From NCBI GenBank assembly GCA_964577715.1, contig CAZOAA010000030.1, positions 1 to 17,463 on the forward strand: a stretch of 17,463 bases of DNA, in the 5' to 3' direction. A program made the translations under genes and the position numbers. Numbering within the stretch: position 1 is the first letter of the stretch; each line of letters starts with the position of its first letter. The notes under the pieces were generated by a model that saw only the letters and a list, made by a program, of their open reading frames with translations, made no database searches and was not told the origin of the DNA. Below, one piece after another: positions 15,659 to 17,463 of this stretch. Source of the DNA: SUP05 sp964577715. Its GTDB lineage: Bacteria; Pseudomonadota; Gammaproteobacteria; PS1; Pseudothioglobaceae.

Positions 15659-15690
15659 ATTTTCATTTTTCAGAACTTGAATTAATATTA

Positions 15691-16443
15691 ATGCTAGCTG
15701 TTATTTCCCCATCTAAAACTCAAGATTTTGATTCAACAGATGTTCAAAATTTTACTCAAACTCGTCAGATGCCTCAGTCTCAGGCATTAATCAATATCCT
15801 AAAAACAAAAACTCGAGATGAAATTGCTAGTCTAATGTTAATTAGCGACAAGCTGTCTAAATTAAATTTTGACCGATTCCAAACTTTTAAAACACCGCTT
15901 ACATTAGCGAATGCAAAACAGGCGCTATTAGCCTTTAAGGGTGATGTATATAACGGTATTGATGCGCCTAGTCTGTCGATTGATGATTTAGAATTTGCAC
16001 AAATTCATTTGCGTATGCTTTCAGGTTTGTACGGCGTCATTAGGCCGCTTGATTTGATACAGCCTTACCGTCTAGAAATGGGCACTAAGCTCAAGAACGA
16101 CAAAGGTAAAAATCTGTATGAATTTTGGGGTGATCAAATCTCACAAGTATTAAACGAAGATGAGTCTGAGGTGATTATTAACTTGGCATCTAACGAGTAT
16201 TTTAAAGGCATTGATAAAAAAGCACTTAACGCTAAGATTATTAATATTGCTTTTAAAGAAAATAAAAATGGCACCTATAAGGTAATTGGTATCTATGCTA
16301 AGCGTGCGCGTGGATTGATGGTGCGTTATATGATTGATCATCGACTAAGCACACCCAAACAGCTTCAAGATTTTGATATAGAAGGCTACCAGTTTAGGCA
16401 GTCAATGTCTGATGACAAGACATGGGTTTTTACTCGCGATTAG
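15691..16443 (+). CDS. yaaA: Peroxide stress protein YaaA (DUF328/UPF0246)
   Basis: YaaA in E. coli is induced by OxyR and lowers free intracellular iron, protecting DNA from Fenton damage; its fold has a helix-hairpin-helix-like DNA-binding cavity. Family blocks are clear: ISPSKTQDF at the N-terminus, LMLISDKLSKLNFDRF, LAFKGDVYNG, HLRMLSGLYGVIRPLDLIQPYRLEMG, INLASNEYF and YAKRARGLMVRYMI. The open frame continues upstream to 15535, but homologues begin exactly at M-L-x-x-ISP, and the extra 52 residues would overlap gltB and have no family similarity. I therefore start at 15691, giving 250 aa (E. coli 258). No strong Shine-Dalgarno is visible. The end overlaps comF by 22 nt. Confidence 0.95.
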   Translation: MLAVISPSKTQDFDSTDVQNFTQTRQMPQSQALINILKTKTRDEIASLMLISDKLSKLNFDRFQTFKTPLTLANAKQALLAFKGDVYNGIDAPSLSIDDLEFAQIHLRMLSGLYGVIRPLDLIQPYRLEMGTKLKNDKGKNLYEFWGDQISQVLNEDESEVIINLASNEYFKGIDKKALNAKIINIAFKENKNGTYKVIGIYAKRARGLMVRYMIDHRLSTPKQLQDFDIEGYQFRQSMSDDKTWVFTRD

Positions 16444-17123
16444 CCAGTTTCATTCCTGAGCAATCTTGCATACTTTGTGCAGAAAACGCAAAGTTTTGTG
16501 TTTGCCATGAGTGTGAATCTAGCTTTAGTAATCATCAGCTTAGATGCCTATCTTGTGCACACCCTGTCACTGGAGGGCTAGATTTTTGTGGGCAATGCTT
16601 GGTGCATGCACCAATGTTTAATCGAGCCTATACTTTGTATGACTATCAAGGCGCTATTGCGGACTTAATCAAGTCTTTCAAGTTTGATCATCAGCTGTGC
16701 ATTGGTGATTATTTTTCACACCAATTGTATGGCTTGTATCAGTCTATCATTGGTAGTGATACTCAGTATGACGCCATTATTCCTATGCCACTTAGCCGCG
16801 TTAGAATGAGAGAAAGGGGCTATAATCAGGTATTAGAGTTGTTGCGCTTAATTGGTAAAAAAATAAATATAACAATTGATACTCATAGTGTTAGCCGAGT
16901 TAAAGCCACACAGTCGTTAACAACACTCAATCCTGAACAGCGTAAACAAGAAATCAAAGGCGCATTTGAGGCAATACCCATGAATTATCAAAGTGTGTTG
17001 TTAGTGGACGATGTGATGACAACAGGCTCGAGCCTTAATGAATTAGCGCAAACAGTAATTAAAGCTGGCGTTAAATCTTGTGACGTCATGACCTTGGCTA
17101 GGGCTGAGACCAAGTTTAATTAA
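16422..17123 (+). CDS. comF: ComF-family phosphoribosyltransferase-like protein
   Basis: ComF/GntX proteins are needed for natural DNA uptake in several competent bacteria, where they act inside the cell on incoming single-stranded DNA; the enzyme activity, if any, is unsettled. The 233-aa protein starts with a double zinc-ribbon region: Cys16/Cys19, Cys28/Cys31, Cys42/Cys45 and Cys56/Cys59. The type I phosphoribosyltransferase domain follows, with IIPMPLS (119-125), RERGYNQ (130-136) and the PRPP loop VLLVDDVMTTGSS (192-204). The ATG at 16422 lies within the last codons of yaaA, giving a normal-length N-terminus; coupling is likely. Its stop overlaps that of the convergent downstream gene. 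A single comF does not prove competence, because no other com or pil genes are in view. Confidence 0.92.
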   Translation: MGFYSRLASFIPEQSCILCAENAKFCVCHECESSFSNHQLRCLSCAHPVTGGLDFCGQCLVHAPMFNRAYTLYDYQGAIADLIKSFKFDHQLCIGDYFSHQLYGLYQSIIGSDTQYDAIIPMPLSRVRMRERGYNQVLELLRLIGKKINITIDTHSVSRVKATQSLTTLNPEQRKQEIKGAFEAIPMNYQSVLLVDDVMTTGSSLNELAQTVIKAGVKSCDVMTLARAETKFN

Positions 17124-17463
17124 AAGGCACTAACCCCGGCAATACCTTGAGCGCCAATTTTTAGTGCTTTGTCTAAATCTTCTAAGCCCATACCTCCTAA
17201 GAAATACACAGGTATATTGAGTTTATCAACAACCTCTTTAGCAGCATTCCAGCCCAATGGAGTTGTATCAGGATGCGTTTGTGTGGCCTGTACAGGAGAT
17301 ATAACAATAAAGTCTGCACCAATTTCTTGGGCTTTTAGAGCTTCATCTAAATTGTGAGTTGAGGTGCCGAGTAGTTTGTCATCAGCACAAGGTCTTGAGT
17401 TTAATTCAAGCATTTCACCCGTGGTGATATGCCAGCCATCACAATAAGGCTCATTGAAAGTTT
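17120..17463 (-). CDS. C-terminal TenI/ThiE-like domain, probably of a Nudix-ThiE fusion (5' end outside window)
   Basis: The minus-strand frame is open to the window edge; an ATG at 17413 exists but homology continues upstream of it (CDGWHITTGEMLELNSRP), so the gene starts outside. The visible 114 residues form the second half of a ThiE/TenI TIM barrel: GTSTHNLDEALKAQEIGADF, ISPVQATQTHPDTTPLGW, VYFLGGMG and GAQGIAGVSAF. GWH plus T-H-P and PLGW is typical of the C-terminal domain of proteobacterial MutT (8-oxo-dGTP pyrophosphatase) fusions; there TenI-like domains often lack full thiamine-phosphate synthase activity. The Nudix half is not visible, so a standalone ThiE or TenI remains possible. 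Its TAA shares bases with the comF stop (TTAA). Confidence 0.8.
   Translation of the reverse strand, partial: TFNEPYCDGWHITTGEMLELNSRPCADDKLLGTSTHNLDEALKAQEIGADFIVISPVQATQTHPDTTPLGWNAAKEVVDKLNIPVYFLGGMGLEDLDKALKIGAQGIAGVSAF

Noticed and set aside
15535..15690. N-terminal extension of YaaA by 52 residues to an ATG at 15535
   Set aside because: Family members begin at the ISPSKT block. The extension has no resemblance to the family and overlaps the gltB start and its likely promoter.
1..17463. Search for mobile elements, CRISPR arrays, tRNA genes or a defence island
   Set aside because: No transposase, integrase, regularly spaced repeats, tRNA cloverleaf or nuclease/toxin cassette was seen. 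Nearly all sequence is explained by housekeeping genes.

Overview
The window looks like ordinary chromosome of an AT-rich gammaproteobacterium with a compact genome. Evidence for this is a YceF-type Maf protein, an E. coli-like HemE, AccD, IspH, Mfd and YaaA, an slpA-ispH pair, and a TenI-domain fragment of the kind found in proteobacterial Nudix-ThiE fusions. The low G+C, short spacers and many overlapping genes would fit the SUP05/Thioglobus sulfur-oxidiser and symbiont group, but that placement is my impression of protein style and gene order, not something the sequence proves. There are no transposases, tRNAs, rRNAs, CRISPR arrays or phage genes, and no gene-free stretch reaches 300 bases.

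Layout. (1) 1-4890, plus strand: one tightly packed run, hemE (5' end cut by the window), trpA, accD, slpA, ispH and a PfkB-family kinase. It covers haem, tryptophan, fatty-acid and isoprenoid precursor synthesis plus a folding helper. Gaps are 5 and 10 nt, then overlaps of 8 and 4 nt, then a 30 nt gap. (2) 4891-6230, plus strand: the least conventional part. Two related winged-helix proteins of 95 and 93 aa stand in tandem, each with a TATAAT box, followed by a 182-aa membrane protein resembling a lone MASE1 sensor domain. (3) 6222-10285, minus strand: a maf-mfd pair, with mfd meeting the membrane gene tail to tail with a 9 nt overlap. (4) 10309-10979, plus strand: folA plus a 60-aa lipoprotein, closed by a hairpin terminator. 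(5) 11037-15536, minus strand: gltB, the large subunit of glutamate synthase, without gltD beside it. (6) 15691-17123, plus strand: yaaA and comF overlapping, divergent from gltB. (7) 17120-17463, minus strand: the C-terminal TenI/ThiE-like end of a gene running out of the window.

Most genes are housekeeping and their assignments are secure from family motifs. I see no clear novel multi-gene system. The best candidates for something undescribed are the tandem winged-helix paralogues, the palindrome inside the second one's promoter, and the adjacent orphan membrane sensor-like protein. Other points of interest are trpA separated from trpB, gltB separated from gltD, and the small folA-linked lipoprotein.
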